The notes: generated by a model not told the origin, from the sequence alone. DNA of 64,000 bases from Paraglaciecola mesophila (GCF_009906955.1 NZ_CP047656.1:3161001-3225000); one strand, 5' to 3'; positions 37,463-47,219 are shown, counted from the stretch's first letter. Numbers and translations are program-made.

Positions 37463-38178
37463 ATCAAGCCGCTACAAGTCAAGGAATAAAAGAGAGATAC
37501 AACACGCTTTTCGTGCAGTTTCTGAAGATCACACAACGAGAAAAGCTACTTATATTGTTCAGCGGTGTCGCTATTATTATTCTGCTCGGTTATTTGCTAT
37601 TCATCGAGCCTGTGAATGAAAGCACGGCTCGAAACGAGCAAACGATTTCGTCTTTGCAAAATCAGTTAAATAGTTTGCAAGCGCAAATCGAGGTTGCACA
37701 GTACGCGCTTGGTAACGATCCCAATGATTTACTGATTGAATCTTTAGATAAACTTACTGATAAAAGCCAAGATTTAGATCTGTATTTGCAACAAGAAACC
37801 GTCAATTTAGTCCCACCGACACAAATGCCACTCTTGTTAGAAAACATGCTTGCGGGTAGCCAAGGAGTAACCCTGGTATCTATGCAGTCGATTGCGCCAA
37901 CACCTGTACTGAGCGCTCAGACAAAGAAAGTGGATGCTGAGTCTGACACGGTAGATAACGACACTGTGGTAGATGAAATCAATCTATATCGCCATGGTGT
38001 ATTGTTGTCATTAAGGGGGAGCTACTTCGATATTCAAAACTATCTTACACGCATTGAAGGCCTTAAATGGCAGTTTTACTGGAAGCGTTTTAATTACGTT
38101 GTGACTGGGTACCCAGAGGCGTTGGTTGAAGTGGAGTTGTATACCTTGAGTACCAGTAAGGCGTTTATAGGTGTTTGA
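37459..38178 (+). CDS. mshJ: MSHA biogenesis protein MshJ (PilO-like)
   Basis: A 239-residue bitopic inner-membrane protein. A membrane helix (LLILFSGVAIIILLGYLLFI) is followed by a coiled coil (EQTISSLQNQLNSLQAQI) and a PilO-like periplasmic domain. It forms the inner-membrane alignment platform with the preceding PilN-like protein. It overlaps the previous gene by 4 bp, and its stop lies next to the mshK start. Confidence 0.85.
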   Translation: MNQAATSQGIKERYNTLFVQFLKITQREKLLILFSGVAIIILLGYLLFIEPVNESTARNEQTISSLQNQLNSLQAQIEVAQYALGNDPNDLLIESLDKLTDKSQDLDLYLQQETVNLVPPTQMPLLLENMLAGSQGVTLVSMQSIAPTPVLSAQTKKVDAESDTVDNDTVVDEINLYRHGVLLSLRGSYFDIQNYLTRIEGLKWQFYWKRFNYVVTGYPEALVEVELYTLSTSKAFIGV

Positions 38179-38179
38179 T

Positions 38180-38530
38180 ATGAATATAAGAATCAGATTT
38201 TTTGTACGTGTTTTATTGCTTGTTTCAGCTTCCGTTGCTTCTGCCTATGGTCAGGTATTGGTCGATCCTACTCGTCCTTTTGATGCAATACCTAGTACTT
38301 CAGCTAATGGCGAATTGACCGATAAATTAATCGTCAATGCCATATTTATTAATGGTTTGCATAAGCAGGCTATTATCAACGGTATGCGTGTTAGAGAAGG
38401 GCAAGAGATAGCAGGGAAAACCCTCGTATCAATTAGCAAAAGTCGAGTTGTATTGCGCGGCGATAAGGGCTCGCAAGAACTTTTTGTCAATCACTCTCAA
38501 TTTATAAAAGATGCAAATGATGGATTTTAA
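38180..38530 (+). CDS. mshK: MSHA biogenesis protein MshK (PilP-like)
   Basis: A 116-residue exported protein with a signal peptide (ending ASAYG) and the motif VDPTRPFDA found in MshK. Its small beta domain (LIVNAIFINGLHKQAIINGMRVREGQ) resembles the pilotin/PilP-like and GspC HR domains that dock on the secretin. The ATG at 38180 is favoured by AGGTG about 7 nt upstream; a GTG at 38171 would overlap mshJ. Its end overlaps the mshL start. Confidence 0.85.
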   Translation: MNIRIRFFVRVLLLVSASVASAYGQVLVDPTRPFDAIPSTSANGELTDKLIVNAIFINGLHKQAIINGMRVREGQEIAGKTLVSISKSRVVLRGDKGSQELFVNHSQFIKDANDGF

Positions 38531-40175
38531 GCGTATTACTTTAACTGGCTTTTTGCTGGTATTAGTTGCCTGTCAGGCGAAGCATGACACAAAGCATTAT
38601 GAGAAATCATTAGACGACGCAATTGCTGACACAAAACAAACGACCGACACGAAAAAGACGGGAGCACCGACTTTACCTGATGCTGTTCATCAAACCTTGA
38701 TGCCAAAATCGCAACAAGCTGATAAGGCCCTATTCGGTGAACCTAAATTTGATATTAATGCCCAGCAAATAGACGCGGTGAGCTTTTTCTCCGGCATCGT
38801 AGAGGACACTCCCTTTAGTGTGGCTATTCATCCTTCTGTGTCAGGCTTGATTTCTCTTAACTTAAAGCAAGTTACCCTCGAGCAAATATTTGACATTGTG
38901 ACTGAAATTTACGGTTACGACATACAGCGCAGGCAAAACATTTACCGCATTTATCCAACGGGAATGCGCACAGAAACGTTTGCTGTCAATTACTTACTGA
39001 TGAAACGAGATGGGGCCACACAAACCAGTATTACCTCAGGTGGGGTATCTCAAGCTCAAGGTGGCAACAGTAGCTCAGGCAGTTCACAGAACAATTTCAG
39101 TGGAAACTCTTCATCTGGCAGCGGAAGTTCAAATAATTTGAGTGCGGGCAGCAATAGCAACGGCACCAGTATTTCAACCAGCACTGAAACAGATTTCTGG
39201 AAAGACCTATTGGCCTCTTTGCAAGTAATGATTGGTAAGGAGGAGGGTCGTAGCGTGATGGTTATGCCCCAAGCTGGCTTAGTCACTGTGCGCGCTATGC
39301 CCAATGAAATACGTTCAGTAAAAGAGTTTCTTGCCACGTCAGAAGAGCATGTTCAGCGTCAGGTTATCTTAGAGGCACGCATCTTAGAGGTATCGTTAAG
39401 CGATGGTTATCAGCAAGGTATTAACTGGACAGAAATATTAGCAAACAGTGGCAGTACTGACTTTCAGTTTTCGACTACATCAGGAAGCCTTGGGGATGCT
39501 ATTTCGGCTACCTTGGGCGGTGTCACAAGTTTGTCCTTTGTAAATAAAGACTTCAGCGGTGTGCTTAACTTGCTGCAAACACAAGGGAATGTGCAGGTTT
39601 TATCTAGTCCTAGAGTGACGGCGATAAACAACCAAAAAGCGGTCATAAAAGTCGGTGATGACGAGTACTTTGTAACGGATGTATCTAGTGAGAGTACCGT
39701 AACCGCAGCAACGGCATCAACCACACCGAATATTGAACTTACGCCATTCTTTTCTGGTATCGCCCTGGATGTTACCCCACAAATTGATGCCCAAGGCGGG
39801 GTATTGTTGCATGTTCATCCTTCGGTAATTGAAACCGAAGAACAAGAAAAGGTGGTGACTTTAAATGAAGAACAATTTGTTTTGCCCTTAGCAGCTAGCA
39901 ATATTCGCGAATCAGACACAATCATCCATGCTCGCTCAGGGGAAATCGTGGTTATCGGCGGTTTGATGCAATCAATCATCTCTGAAACTGAATCTAAAAC
40001 GCCTTTACTAGGAGATATTCCACTGCTGGGAAACTTGTTTAAAAACCGCCAGGACAGTGAAATCAAAAAGGAATTGGTTATTTTGCTGCGTCCTACTGTG
40101 GTCAGTGCTGACACGTGGCGACAGCAGTTAATCCGCAGCCGAAATCAAATGGCTGACTGGCTACACGTGGAATAA
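38511..40175 (+). CDS. mshL: MSHA secretin MshL
   Basis: Outer-membrane secretin ring through which the pilus passes. It is a lipoprotein: LLVLVAC puts the lipidated cysteine at about residue 21. An N-terminal STN/secretin-N type domain runs from about 75 to 165. A low-complexity Ser/Gly/Asn linker spans residues 176-224. The secretin C-terminal domain follows, with VQVLSSPRVTAINNQKAVIKVG and the late IVVIGGLMQ...LGDIPLLGNLFK signature. The start is one of three clustered ATGs at 38511, 38517 and 38520, all inside the mshK end. Confidence 0.93.
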   Translation: MQMMDFKRITLTGFLLVLVACQAKHDTKHYEKSLDDAIADTKQTTDTKKTGAPTLPDAVHQTLMPKSQQADKALFGEPKFDINAQQIDAVSFFSGIVEDTPFSVAIHPSVSGLISLNLKQVTLEQIFDIVTEIYGYDIQRRQNIYRIYPTGMRTETFAVNYLLMKRDGATQTSITSGGVSQAQGGNSSSGSSQNNFSGNSSSGSGSSNNLSAGSNSNGTSISTSTETDFWKDLLASLQVMIGKEEGRSVMVMPQAGLVTVRAMPNEIRSVKEFLATSEEHVQRQVILEARILEVSLSDGYQQGINWTEILANSGSTDFQFSTTSGSLGDAISATLGGVTSLSFVNKDFSGVLNLLQTQGNVQVLSSPRVTAINNQKAVIKVGDDEYFVTDVSSESTVTAATASTTPNIELTPFFSGIALDVTPQIDAQGGVLLHVHPSVIETEEQEKVVTLNEEQFVLPLAASNIRESDTIIHARSGEIVVIGGLMQSIISETESKTPLLGDIPLLGNLFKNRQDSEIKKELVILLRPTVVSADTWRQQLIRSRNQMADWLHVE

Positions 40176-40179
40176 GCTT

Positions 40180-41088
40180 ATGTATTTATACCACTACGGT
40201 ATAAAGGAGTTACCTTTTACCCTAACCCCAAACACAAGTTATTTCTTTGGTTTGCCCAGTCACAAGGAAGCGATAGCGGTACTTTTGACCGCCATTAAAA
40301 CCGGTGAAGGGTTTATTAAAGTAACGGGTGAGGTGGGGACAGGAAAAACGTTAATTTGTCGTAAGTTACTTAACGAACTGCCTGACCATTTTGTTGCTGC
40401 GTATATTCCCAACCCTTATTTAACACCGAGCGAGTTACGCCGTTCAGTGGCTGCTGAGCTTAATGTCACACTCAGTGAGCATGCGGACCAGCAAGAATTT
40501 ACCCAACGGATCCAGCGGCGTTTAATTGAAATAAATCAACAAAACCGAGGGGTGGTGTTGATCATTGATGAGGCACAAGCCCTTCCCGTAGAAAGTATTG
40601 AGGCGCTTCGTTTAATCACTAATCTAGAAACAGAATCACGCAAATTATTGCAAGTTGTGCTGTTCGGCCAGCCTGAGCTAGACGATAAGCTTGCGCTGCC
40701 GGAGCTGCGCCAACTGAAACAGCGCGTGACATTCTCCTATGCATTGAAATTAATGGACGCGGACCAGTTATTTCAATATGTGCGTCATCGTATGTCGGTA
40801 GCGGGCTATCGAGGAGGAGATATTTTTTCAAGCCGAGCCTGCAAAATGCTGTTTAAAGCGAGTAAGGGGACCCCGCGTATTGTCAATGTATTGTGTCACA
40901 AGGCGTTGATGTTAGCCTACGGCGAAGGTAAGCAACAGGTGGAAACAAGACACGTTAAACTGGCTGTAGCAGACACCGAAGCAGCCTATAAAAATAGCTT
41001 TTCTCTGGCGAAAACGCTGTTTGGATTAGCCCTTATTGCAGCTGCTAGCATGGCTCTGTATTTGGCATTTCGGGGGTATGGCGTATGA
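40180..41088 (+). CDS. mshM: MSHA biogenesis protein MshM (ExeA-like ATPase)
   Basis: A 302-residue AAA-type ATPase related to ExeA/GspA. Walker A GEVGTGKT is at about 50-57, and Walker B VVLIIDEAQ lies near 126-134. A C-terminal membrane helix (TLFGLALIAAASMALYLAF) anchors it. It is thought to help insert or assemble the secretin. It starts 4 bp after mshL and overlaps mshN by 4 bp. Confidence 0.92.
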   Translation: MYLYHYGIKELPFTLTPNTSYFFGLPSHKEAIAVLLTAIKTGEGFIKVTGEVGTGKTLICRKLLNELPDHFVAAYIPNPYLTPSELRRSVAAELNVTLSEHADQQEFTQRIQRRLIEINQQNRGVVLIIDEAQALPVESIEALRLITNLETESRKLLQVVLFGQPELDDKLALPELRQLKQRVTFSYALKLMDADQLFQYVRHRMSVAGYRGGDIFSSRACKMLFKASKGTPRIVNVLCHKALMLAYGEGKQQVETRHVKLAVADTEAAYKNSFSLAKTLFGLALIAAASMALYLAFRGYGV

Positions 41089-42209
41089 GTGTGGTCAATA
41101 AAATGCTACAAGATCTTGAGGCAAGACAGAGTGCCTCAGAGTCCGTTAGCGCAGATTATCAACCGCCTAAACGCAACGTTGGCAAGCTTGCATGGATAGT
41201 ACTCTTATTGTTAACGGTTGTTCTTATTGTGCTAGGGGGATATTACTGGTCAGTATTGAATAGCGACACCTCAAATCAAATCACTAACAAACCCGTTGCT
41301 AGCGCATTACTAGAGGATGAAGATGCTGTTTCCGCTCAAGCGCAAAAACCGACTTCGGATACCCTCGCGAATGGCTCGGCGCCCCAAAAAGTGGTGTGGA
41401 TAGAACCGGACGCCCCAGCGCCTACTTCGGCCATAGCAGAAACAACGAATACGCAAAATGTCTCATCTGAGAAACAGACCTCACACACTCAGAATACAAG
41501 TACTAAACCTGACAATACAGCCGAGTCACTTCTTACTGATCCAGAAACCCCTAGGCTAGCTAGTGCAAAGCAGGCTGACTCAGGCAGTAATGAGCAGCCT
41601 AAAGCTGTGTTTAGCAAGCAAACGAACCATACTCGTTACGCTGAAGCTGGTTTAAAACAAACCATCAATCAGGCACTACGCGACGGTAAAACCTTAATCG
41701 CGATTAGTGGTTTACAAAAGCTGCTCAGCACTGACCCGAATAATCTGCGTATTCGAAAAAAACTCGCCTCACTTTTGTTTGCTGAAAATCGCTTACAAGA
41801 AGCACAAGCGCTGCTCACAGAAGGGGTGGCCTCTCAGCCTGAGCAACATGATTTACGTTTGATGTTGGCGCGGTTGTTTGCCCAACAAGACAACCCAAGC
41901 AAAGCGTTAAGCTTATTGTTAGAAGTGTCTCCATCTTTAGTATTGCACAGTGATTATTATGCTTATCGCGGTGCACTAGCCCAGCAGATGGAAAACTACG
42001 CGCAAGCGCAGCAGGATTATCAAAAATTGGTTAATGCTGAACCACAGCAAGCCAAGTGGTGGTTAGGGCTAGGTATCGCTCAAGATAGTTCAGGCGACAA
42101 GACACAAGCTTTAGTGAGCTACCAAAAAGCAGACAATGAACAGCAATTAACACCGCAAGTTATCAGGTTTGTGCGACAACGTTTGAATGATTTAGTTGGA
42201 ATAGAATGA
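41085..42209 (+). CDS. mshN: MSHA biogenesis protein MshN (TPR)
   Basis: A 374-residue bitopic protein. One membrane helix (AWIVLLLLTVVLIVLGGYYW, near residues 32-51) is followed by a long Ser/Thr/Asn-rich disordered stretch to about residue 185. A C-terminal tetratricopeptide-repeat region (about 190-370) then contains RLQEAQALLTEG, NPSKALSLL and NYAQAQQDYQKL as repeat cores. It overlaps both mshM and mshE by 4 bp. The GspB-like partner role with MshM is inferred from order. Confidence 0.88.
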   Translation: MSVVNKMLQDLEARQSASESVSADYQPPKRNVGKLAWIVLLLLTVVLIVLGGYYWSVLNSDTSNQITNKPVASALLEDEDAVSAQAQKPTSDTLANGSAPQKVVWIEPDAPAPTSAIAETTNTQNVSSEKQTSHTQNTSTKPDNTAESLLTDPETPRLASAKQADSGSNEQPKAVFSKQTNHTRYAEAGLKQTINQALRDGKTLIAISGLQKLLSTDPNNLRIRKKLASLLFAENRLQEAQALLTEGVASQPEQHDLRLMLARLFAQQDNPSKALSLLLEVSPSLVLHSDYYAYRGALAQQMENYAQAQQDYQKLVNAEPQQAKWWLGLGIAQDSSGDKTQALVSYQKADNEQQLTPQVIRFVRQRLNDLVGIE

Positions 42210-44089
42210 AGCCAAGAACCAAAATTCGCTTAGGAGATCTCCTTGTTCAAGAAGGGATCATCAGTGAAGAACAACTGATGCAAACCCTTTCGGCTCAGAA
42301 GCAGAGCGGCCGAAAACTGGGGCATATGCTGATAGAATTGGGCTTCGTATCGGAAAACCAGTTATTGACCTTTTTGTCACAGCATTTAGGGGTGCCCCTA
42401 GTTGATGTTAGTCAATATCAAGTATCGGTAGAAGCGGTATTGCTGCTACCCGAGGTGCAGGCCCGTCGTTACCGTGCATTAGTGCTTGACGATAAAGGTG
42501 ATCATTTACTGGTGGGCATGAGCGACCCGGCTGATTTAGCCGCTATTGATATTTTATCCGGCGTGTTACCTAAGCCGGTTAAAGTGGCTGTGGTGAGTGA
42601 CGCGCAATTATTTCAAGCCTACGATCGTTTTTATCGTAGAACGGAGGATATTGCTTCTTTCGCTCAGGAATTGGCAGAAGAGTATCAAGATGATGATGAA
42701 TTTGATTTTGATACCGGGGTGGATGATGAACAAGACACCGCCGTTGCTCGCTTATTACAATCTATTTTTGAAGATGCTCTACAAACCAAAGCGTCAGATA
42801 TACACATAGAGCCTGACAACGAATTGCTGCGCATTCGCCTGCGGGTTGATGGCGTGCTACAAGAAAATGTCATAAAAGAAAAGAATATTGCCTCGGCCTT
42901 GGTATTGCGTTTGAAGCTGATGTCTGGACTTGATATTTCAGAAAAGCGCTTACCACAAGATGGTCGCACTAACATGCGCATTAAGGGCCACTCGATTGAT
43001 GTACGTGTTTCTACCATGCCGGTGCAAAACGGTGAGTCAGTGGTTATGCGACTACTTGACCAATCAGCGGGTGTGTTATCGCTTGACCAAACGGGTATGC
43101 CCGGGCCGCTACTTAAGCGTTTCAGAGTCCTGTTGAAGCGTCCTCATGGGATGATCCTTGTCACGGGCCCTACTGGGTCGGGTAAAACAACCACCTTGTA
43201 CGGGGCATTAAGTGAGCTTAATCAACCTTCTGCCAAAATCATTACGGTTGAAGATCCTGTGGAATATCGATTACCTCGGATCAATCAAGTACAAACCAAC
43301 AGTAAAATTGGTCTGAATTTCTCCAATGTACTGCGTACCACCTTACGGCAAGATCCCGATATTATTATGGTCGGGGAAATGCGTGACCAAGAAACCGCTG
43401 AAATAGGCCTTAGAGGTGCATTAACCGGTCACTTAGTCTTATCCACTTTACACACCAATGACGCCATCAGCAGTGCTGTGCGTTTACTCGATATGGGCGC
43501 TCCAGGTTATTTGGTTGCCAGTTCACTGCGGGCTGTTATTGCACAACGATTGGTGCGAAAAGTCTGCGAAAGCTGCAGCGAGCCACATCAGCCGTCGCCC
43601 GAAGAGGGGGTGTGGTTAAAAAATATCGACCCTCAAGTGGCCAATGTCACGTTTAGGCGTGGTCGAGGCTGTCAAACATGTAATCACACTGGTTATCGTG
43701 GTCGCGTGGGTGTGTTTGAGTTGTTAGAAATGACTGAAAGCATGATGAATGCATTGAAATCCAATGATTCTATTCAATTTGGACAAGCTGCTCAGCATAG
43801 CCCTGGTTTTATTCCTTTAGCAAAAGTGGCATTAACCTATGCAAAAATGGGGATCACCACGGTTGAAGAAGTACTGAAATTGATTGAAATGGTGGCTGAT
43901 GAACAAAAAGAAGCACCTGAATCCGAAGTGCCAGTAGGGCAAATTGATGCTGGTAGCGCAGAAACGAACACCGACGCTATAGATACCTTTGAATCCAGTG
44001 AAAATAAAGAGAAACCGGCATCGTCAAGCGATGGCTTTTCTTTCGAATTAGAGCCAAAAGACGACAGTTCGGATAACGGCCATGGCTAA
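42206..44089 (+). CDS. mshE: MSHA pilus extension ATPase MshE
   Basis: A 627-residue GspE/PilB-type ATPase that powers pilus extension. The N-terminal MshEN region has the paired c-di-GMP-binding motif RLGDLLVQEGIIS (8-20) and KLGHMLIELGFVS (37-49), followed by the T2SSE N-terminal domain. The C-terminal ATPase has Walker A GPTGSGKTTT near residue 320, Walker B with IIMVGEMRDQET near 390, and a four-cysteine zinc site (CESC and CQTC near 454 and 489). A charged tail of about 60 residues ends the protein. c-di-GMP control is known for Vibrio MshE and is expected here from the motif. Confidence 0.95.
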   Translation: MKPRTKIRLGDLLVQEGIISEEQLMQTLSAQKQSGRKLGHMLIELGFVSENQLLTFLSQHLGVPLVDVSQYQVSVEAVLLLPEVQARRYRALVLDDKGDHLLVGMSDPADLAAIDILSGVLPKPVKVAVVSDAQLFQAYDRFYRRTEDIASFAQELAEEYQDDDEFDFDTGVDDEQDTAVARLLQSIFEDALQTKASDIHIEPDNELLRIRLRVDGVLQENVIKEKNIASALVLRLKLMSGLDISEKRLPQDGRTNMRIKGHSIDVRVSTMPVQNGESVVMRLLDQSAGVLSLDQTGMPGPLLKRFRVLLKRPHGMILVTGPTGSGKTTTLYGALSELNQPSAKIITVEDPVEYRLPRINQVQTNSKIGLNFSNVLRTTLRQDPDIIMVGEMRDQETAEIGLRGALTGHLVLSTLHTNDAISSAVRLLDMGAPGYLVASSLRAVIAQRLVRKVCESCSEPHQPSPEEGVWLKNIDPQVANVTFRRGRGCQTCNHTGYRGRVGVFELLEMTESMMNALKSNDSIQFGQAAQHSPGFIPLAKVALTYAKMGITTVEEVLKLIEMVADEQKEAPESEVPVGQIDAGSAETNTDAIDTFESSENKEKPASSSDGFSFELEPKDDSSDNGHG

Positions 44090-45299
44090 CTTTACCTATA
44101 AGGCGAGAAATGCCAGCGGTGAGCTAACCGCAGGTAATATAGAAGCGAATGACGCCTCAAGTGTGGCGCAAATATTACTTGGCCGACAATTTACGCCTAT
44201 TGAAATAAAAGAGGCTAAAGGAACTGCGGGCGCCTCTTTGAATGTATCTTTGTTTACACCAAAAATAAAACTCGAAGATTTGGTTATTTTTTCTCGTCAA
44301 ATGTACTCACTTACCAAATCTGGCATCCCTATTATTCGATCGGTTAAGGGGTTAGCCGAAACATCTAGTAGTGAGCGCATGACACAGATTTTAAATGATG
44401 TGTGCGACCAACTAGAGCGGGGTCGCACTTTGTCTTCAGCACTGCATAGACACAACAAAGTGTTCGGCCAATTGTTCGTTAGTATTGTGCACGTAGGGGA
44501 AAACACTGGTCGACTAGACGAAGCGTTTTTGCAGTTGTCTGATTATATGGAACGTGAGCAAGAAACGCGCAAACAAATTAAAGCGGCTACCCGCTACCCC
44601 ACATTCGTTATCTTGGCCGTTGTGGCTGCGCTAGTGATCATGAATATATTTGTGATCCCTGTATTTGCCAATATGTTTACCAGCTTTGGTGCTGAGTTGC
44701 CCCTAATGACGCGTATATTGCTTGCCACATCAGATTTTTTCATTACTAAATGGCCTTATATGCTGGTGGGCATTGTCTTAGCAATCTTCTTGATATCTCG
44801 TTATATCAATACTGCGAAAGGGCGTTTTAATTGGGATAAAGCCAAACTTCGGTTACCGATTGTTGGCGGGATTTTTGAACGAACTCTATTAAGCCGCTTC
44901 GCTCGAAGCTTTTCCATGATGCTGCGTTCTGGCGTCCCGTTAACTGCGGCGCTCAACTTAGTCTCTGACGCAGTGAGCAACGCTTTTATGGCCGACAAAA
45001 TTATACAGATGCGCAAAAATATTGAGAAAGGGGAAAGCCTATCTCGGGTCGCTAACTCTAGTAAAATGTTCACCCCATTGGTATTGCAAATGATTAATGT
45101 CGGTGAAGAAACTGGCAGGGTGGATGAATTGCTTGGTGAGGCTGCTGAGTTTTACGAGCGTGAGGTGGATTACGACTTAAAGAGTCTGACCTCAAAAATA
45201 GAGCCGCTGCTTATTATGGTGGTGGCAGCTATGGTTCTGGTACTTGCGCTGGGTATCTTCACTCCAATGTGGAATATGATGGGGGCGATACAGGGTTAA
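44082..45299 (+). CDS. mshG: MSHA inner-membrane platform protein MshG
   Basis: A 405-residue member of the GspF/PilC family, the inner-membrane platform on which the ATPase acts. It has two GspF domains, with RQMYSLTKSGIPI early and RSFSMMLRSGVPLTAALNLV in the second half. Three hydrophobic segments (near 170-190, 220-240 and 375-400) are the expected membrane helices. It overlaps mshE by 8 bp. Confidence 0.94.
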   Translation: MANFTYKARNASGELTAGNIEANDASSVAQILLGRQFTPIEIKEAKGTAGASLNVSLFTPKIKLEDLVIFSRQMYSLTKSGIPIIRSVKGLAETSSSERMTQILNDVCDQLERGRTLSSALHRHNKVFGQLFVSIVHVGENTGRLDEAFLQLSDYMEREQETRKQIKAATRYPTFVILAVVAALVIMNIFVIPVFANMFTSFGAELPLMTRILLATSDFFITKWPYMLVGIVLAIFLISRYINTAKGRFNWDKAKLRLPIVGGIFERTLLSRFARSFSMMLRSGVPLTAALNLVSDAVSNAFMADKIIQMRKNIEKGESLSRVANSSKMFTPLVLQMINVGEETGRVDELLGEAAEFYEREVDYDLKSLTSKIEPLLIMVVAAMVLVLALGIFTPMWNMMGAIQG

Positions 45300-45302
45300 T
45301 TT

Positions 45303-45815
45303 ATGCGTAGAAATGAAGCCAGTGACGAACGTGAACGCACCCTATTTAGTAATTTAGTGGTGGTGGTTGTGTTTACCTCACTCATATTGGGCTTTATCGT
45401 CTATTTCAATGACAGTAGTCCGAGTATTCGCAAAGTCGCTTTGCAAACCTTAGTGGAACAGTTCACCAAGAGTACATTGAATGCTCATTGGCAATGGCAA
45501 AATGAAGGAAGGCCGAGTAGTATTTTACTCGTTAACTATGATGCACAGGGGAACGAAATCGGCCGTCATCCACTTAATATGAGTCATTTAGGCTGGCCTA
45601 GGCTAACGCCAACAAGTAAAGGTTGTGCCGATTTATGGCGCGATGTACTAAACACAGATTTAGAAGTAGAAGGATTTAAAATGTATGCCGAATTTTATGA
45701 TGGGGTGCAGATTAGTGATAACGCTCTAGCATCGATTTGCCGATACAGGTTATCAACTGGGCCTTATTTTGAATATAAAGTGTATACGGGACAGGTTTCC
45801 AAAATTATAAGTTAA
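45303..45815 (+). CDS. mshF: MSHA biogenesis protein MshF
   Basis: A 170-residue protein with one membrane helix (LVVVVVFTSLILGFIVYF, about 19-36) and a periplasmic domain that includes the WQWQNEGRPSSILLVNYD stretch. The sequence is not strongly motif-bearing, and the call rests on position between mshG and mshB and on length. It begins 3 bp after mshG. Confidence 0.75.
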   Translation: MRRNEASDERERTLFSNLVVVVVFTSLILGFIVYFNDSSPSIRKVALQTLVEQFTKSTLNAHWQWQNEGRPSSILLVNYDAQGNEIGRHPLNMSHLGWPRLTPTSKGCADLWRDVLNTDLEVEGFKMYAEFYDGVQISDNALASICRYRLSTGPYFEYKVYTGQVSKIIS

Positions 45816-45833
45816 CCGAATGGGTAGAGAAAG

Positions 45834-46472
45834 ATGATGAAATTAGCAAAATCACAAAAACACGCCTTTTCAGTGGAGCGCGCTCAACGCCAACAAGGTT
45901 TTACCTTAATCGAATTGGTCATCGTTGTGGTTATTTTAGGCCTGTTAGCCGCCACTGCTTTACCGCGCTTACTGGATGTGACCGAAGAAGCGGAAGATGC
46001 CACAGTTGAAGGGGTCGCAGGTGGATTTGCAACAGGCGTAGGCTTGGTGCGAGCTCAATGGGAAATTGAAGGGCGGCCAAAGGAGAATTTTGCCACAAAT
46101 TTAAGTTTTGTGACGATGGATAATATTCGAATTGGCGTCGATCAAGACACTGGCTACCCGACAGGACAGCTTGATACAGACAGCAGTACCGAAGATACAC
46201 AAGTAAGTTTGCTAGATTGTGAAAGTATTTTTAACTTAATCATGCAAAGTGCGCCAACAATCTCTTCTGATTGGAACAATCGCCCGTTTGATGAGCACCG
46301 CTATTTTACTCGTCAGAGCGAGGGAAACGGCTCTGGGGGAAATGATCTTTGTTATTACTATTTAACCCAGACTATAAAAAACGATACCAATGAGCCTGTT
46401 GACAATACCGCAGGGAATGGCTTTATATACGATCCAAGAATCGGGCAAGTAATTGTTTTTAGTAATAATTAG
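45834..46472 (+). CDS. mshB: MSHA minor prepilin MshB
   Basis: A 212-residue type IV prepilin. A leader of about 22 residues is cut at G/F in QQG-FTLIELVIVVVILG, with glutamate at +5. The hydrophobic N-terminal helix follows. Two tandem ATGs (45834 and 45837) are both possible. It precedes mshA by 103 bp, which holds a candidate promoter. Two cysteines in the C-terminal half (LDCES and NDLCYYY) may form a disulfide. Confidence 0.88.
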   Translation: MMKLAKSQKHAFSVERAQRQQGFTLIELVIVVVILGLLAATALPRLLDVTEEAEDATVEGVAGGFATGVGLVRAQWEIEGRPKENFATNLSFVTMDNIRIGVDQDTGYPTGQLDTDSSTEDTQVSLLDCESIFNLIMQSAPTISSDWNNRPFDEHRYFTRQSEGNGSGGNDLCYYYLTQTIKNDTNEPVDNTAGNGFIYDPRIGQVIVFSNN

Positions 46473-46522
46473 TCAATAATTTGACACGCTACCATTTGCT
46501 AATAGCTGATGCTAAACGCAGC

Positions 46523-46531
46523 TGGTATAAC
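46523..46531 (+). promoter_or_regulatory. Candidate extended -10 promoter for mshA
   Basis: TGGTATAAC, an extended -10 motif, lies 45 bp before the mshA ATG. A TTGACA at 46481-46486 is too far away to serve as its -35. A separate promoter would let the major pilin be made in excess. Confidence 0.45.
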
Positions 46532-46575
46532 TTTACACAGTTTAAAAATGCTATTTAGCAAATTGGAGTAACATC

Positions 46576-47136
46576 ATGCAAAACAGTAAACAACAGGGTG
46601 GTTTTACCCTTATTGAATTAATCATAGTTATCGTTATTTTAGGTATTTTGGCGGTCACTGCAGCACCTAAGTTCTTAGATATTCAAGGTGATGCTCGCGC
46701 ATCTGTTGTAAAAGGGATGGAAGGTGCTATGCAGTCAGCCAGCGACATTATTCATGCTAAATCTCTACTTGATGGGACAAATGCATCCGCTAACGGCACG
46801 CTAACGTTGAAGAATAGCCAAACCGTGCAAACTGATTTCGGATATGCTCGCCATGACTGGGATCTTGCATGGGTTAATATGCTCGACGCTAATATTGAAG
46901 TATTAACCGGCGGCGCTTGTACGTCTGAGTTTTGTGTTGATGAGTCTCAGAATATAAATGCGGACCTTACTGCAGATGGCTTCACGACTCTGCCAACTCA
47001 AAGTAACGTGGCGTTAATTGTTTATCCAAATGGTACAACTAACGCTGGAGCGTGTTATGCCTACTACATTCATAATGAAGCGGCGACAGCTGAAGGTGAA
47101 GAACCTACGATCGGCAGCATTACTACTGGCTGTTAA
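46576..47136 (+). CDS. mshA: MSHA major pilin MshA
   Basis: A 186-residue prepilin of the type IVa MSHA class. The nine-residue leader MQNSKQQGG is cut before FTLIELIIVIVILG, with glutamate at +5. The mature pilin has cysteines in GGACTSEFC, in NAGACYAYY and at the C-terminus, giving one or two disulfides in the D region. A strong hairpin follows the gene. As the main structural subunit it mediates surface attachment in related bacteria; this sequence shows no receptor specificity. Confidence 0.92.
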   Translation: MQNSKQQGGFTLIELIIVIVILGILAVTAAPKFLDIQGDARASVVKGMEGAMQSASDIIHAKSLLDGTNASANGTLTLKNSQTVQTDFGYARHDWDLAWVNMLDANIEVLTGGACTSEFCVDESQNINADLTADGFTTLPTQSNVALIVYPNGTTNAGACYAYYIHNEAATAEGEEPTIGSITTGC

Positions 47137-47165
47137 GCTGGTTAAGCCGGAAAAGTGATAGTGAC

Positions 47166-47192
47166 AAGCCAAATTTAATTTGGCTTTTCTTT
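47166..47192 (+). terminator. Terminator or attenuator after mshA
   Basis: Perfect 10-bp arms AAGCCAAATT (47166-47175) and AATTTGGCTT (47177-47186), followed by TTCTTTC. Flanking CCGG/CCGG could extend the structure. Because mshC starts only 34 bp later, it is probably a partial terminator that lowers expression of the genes after the major pilin. Confidence 0.75.
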
Positions 47193-47219
47193 CCCGGTTT
47201 CCTGTTTGGAGTAAAATGA

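Noticed and set aside
46481..46504. Sigma-70 or RpoN promoter starting at the TTGACA before mshA
   Set aside because: No -10 at 15-19 bp, and the spacing does not match the -24/-12 RpoN pattern.
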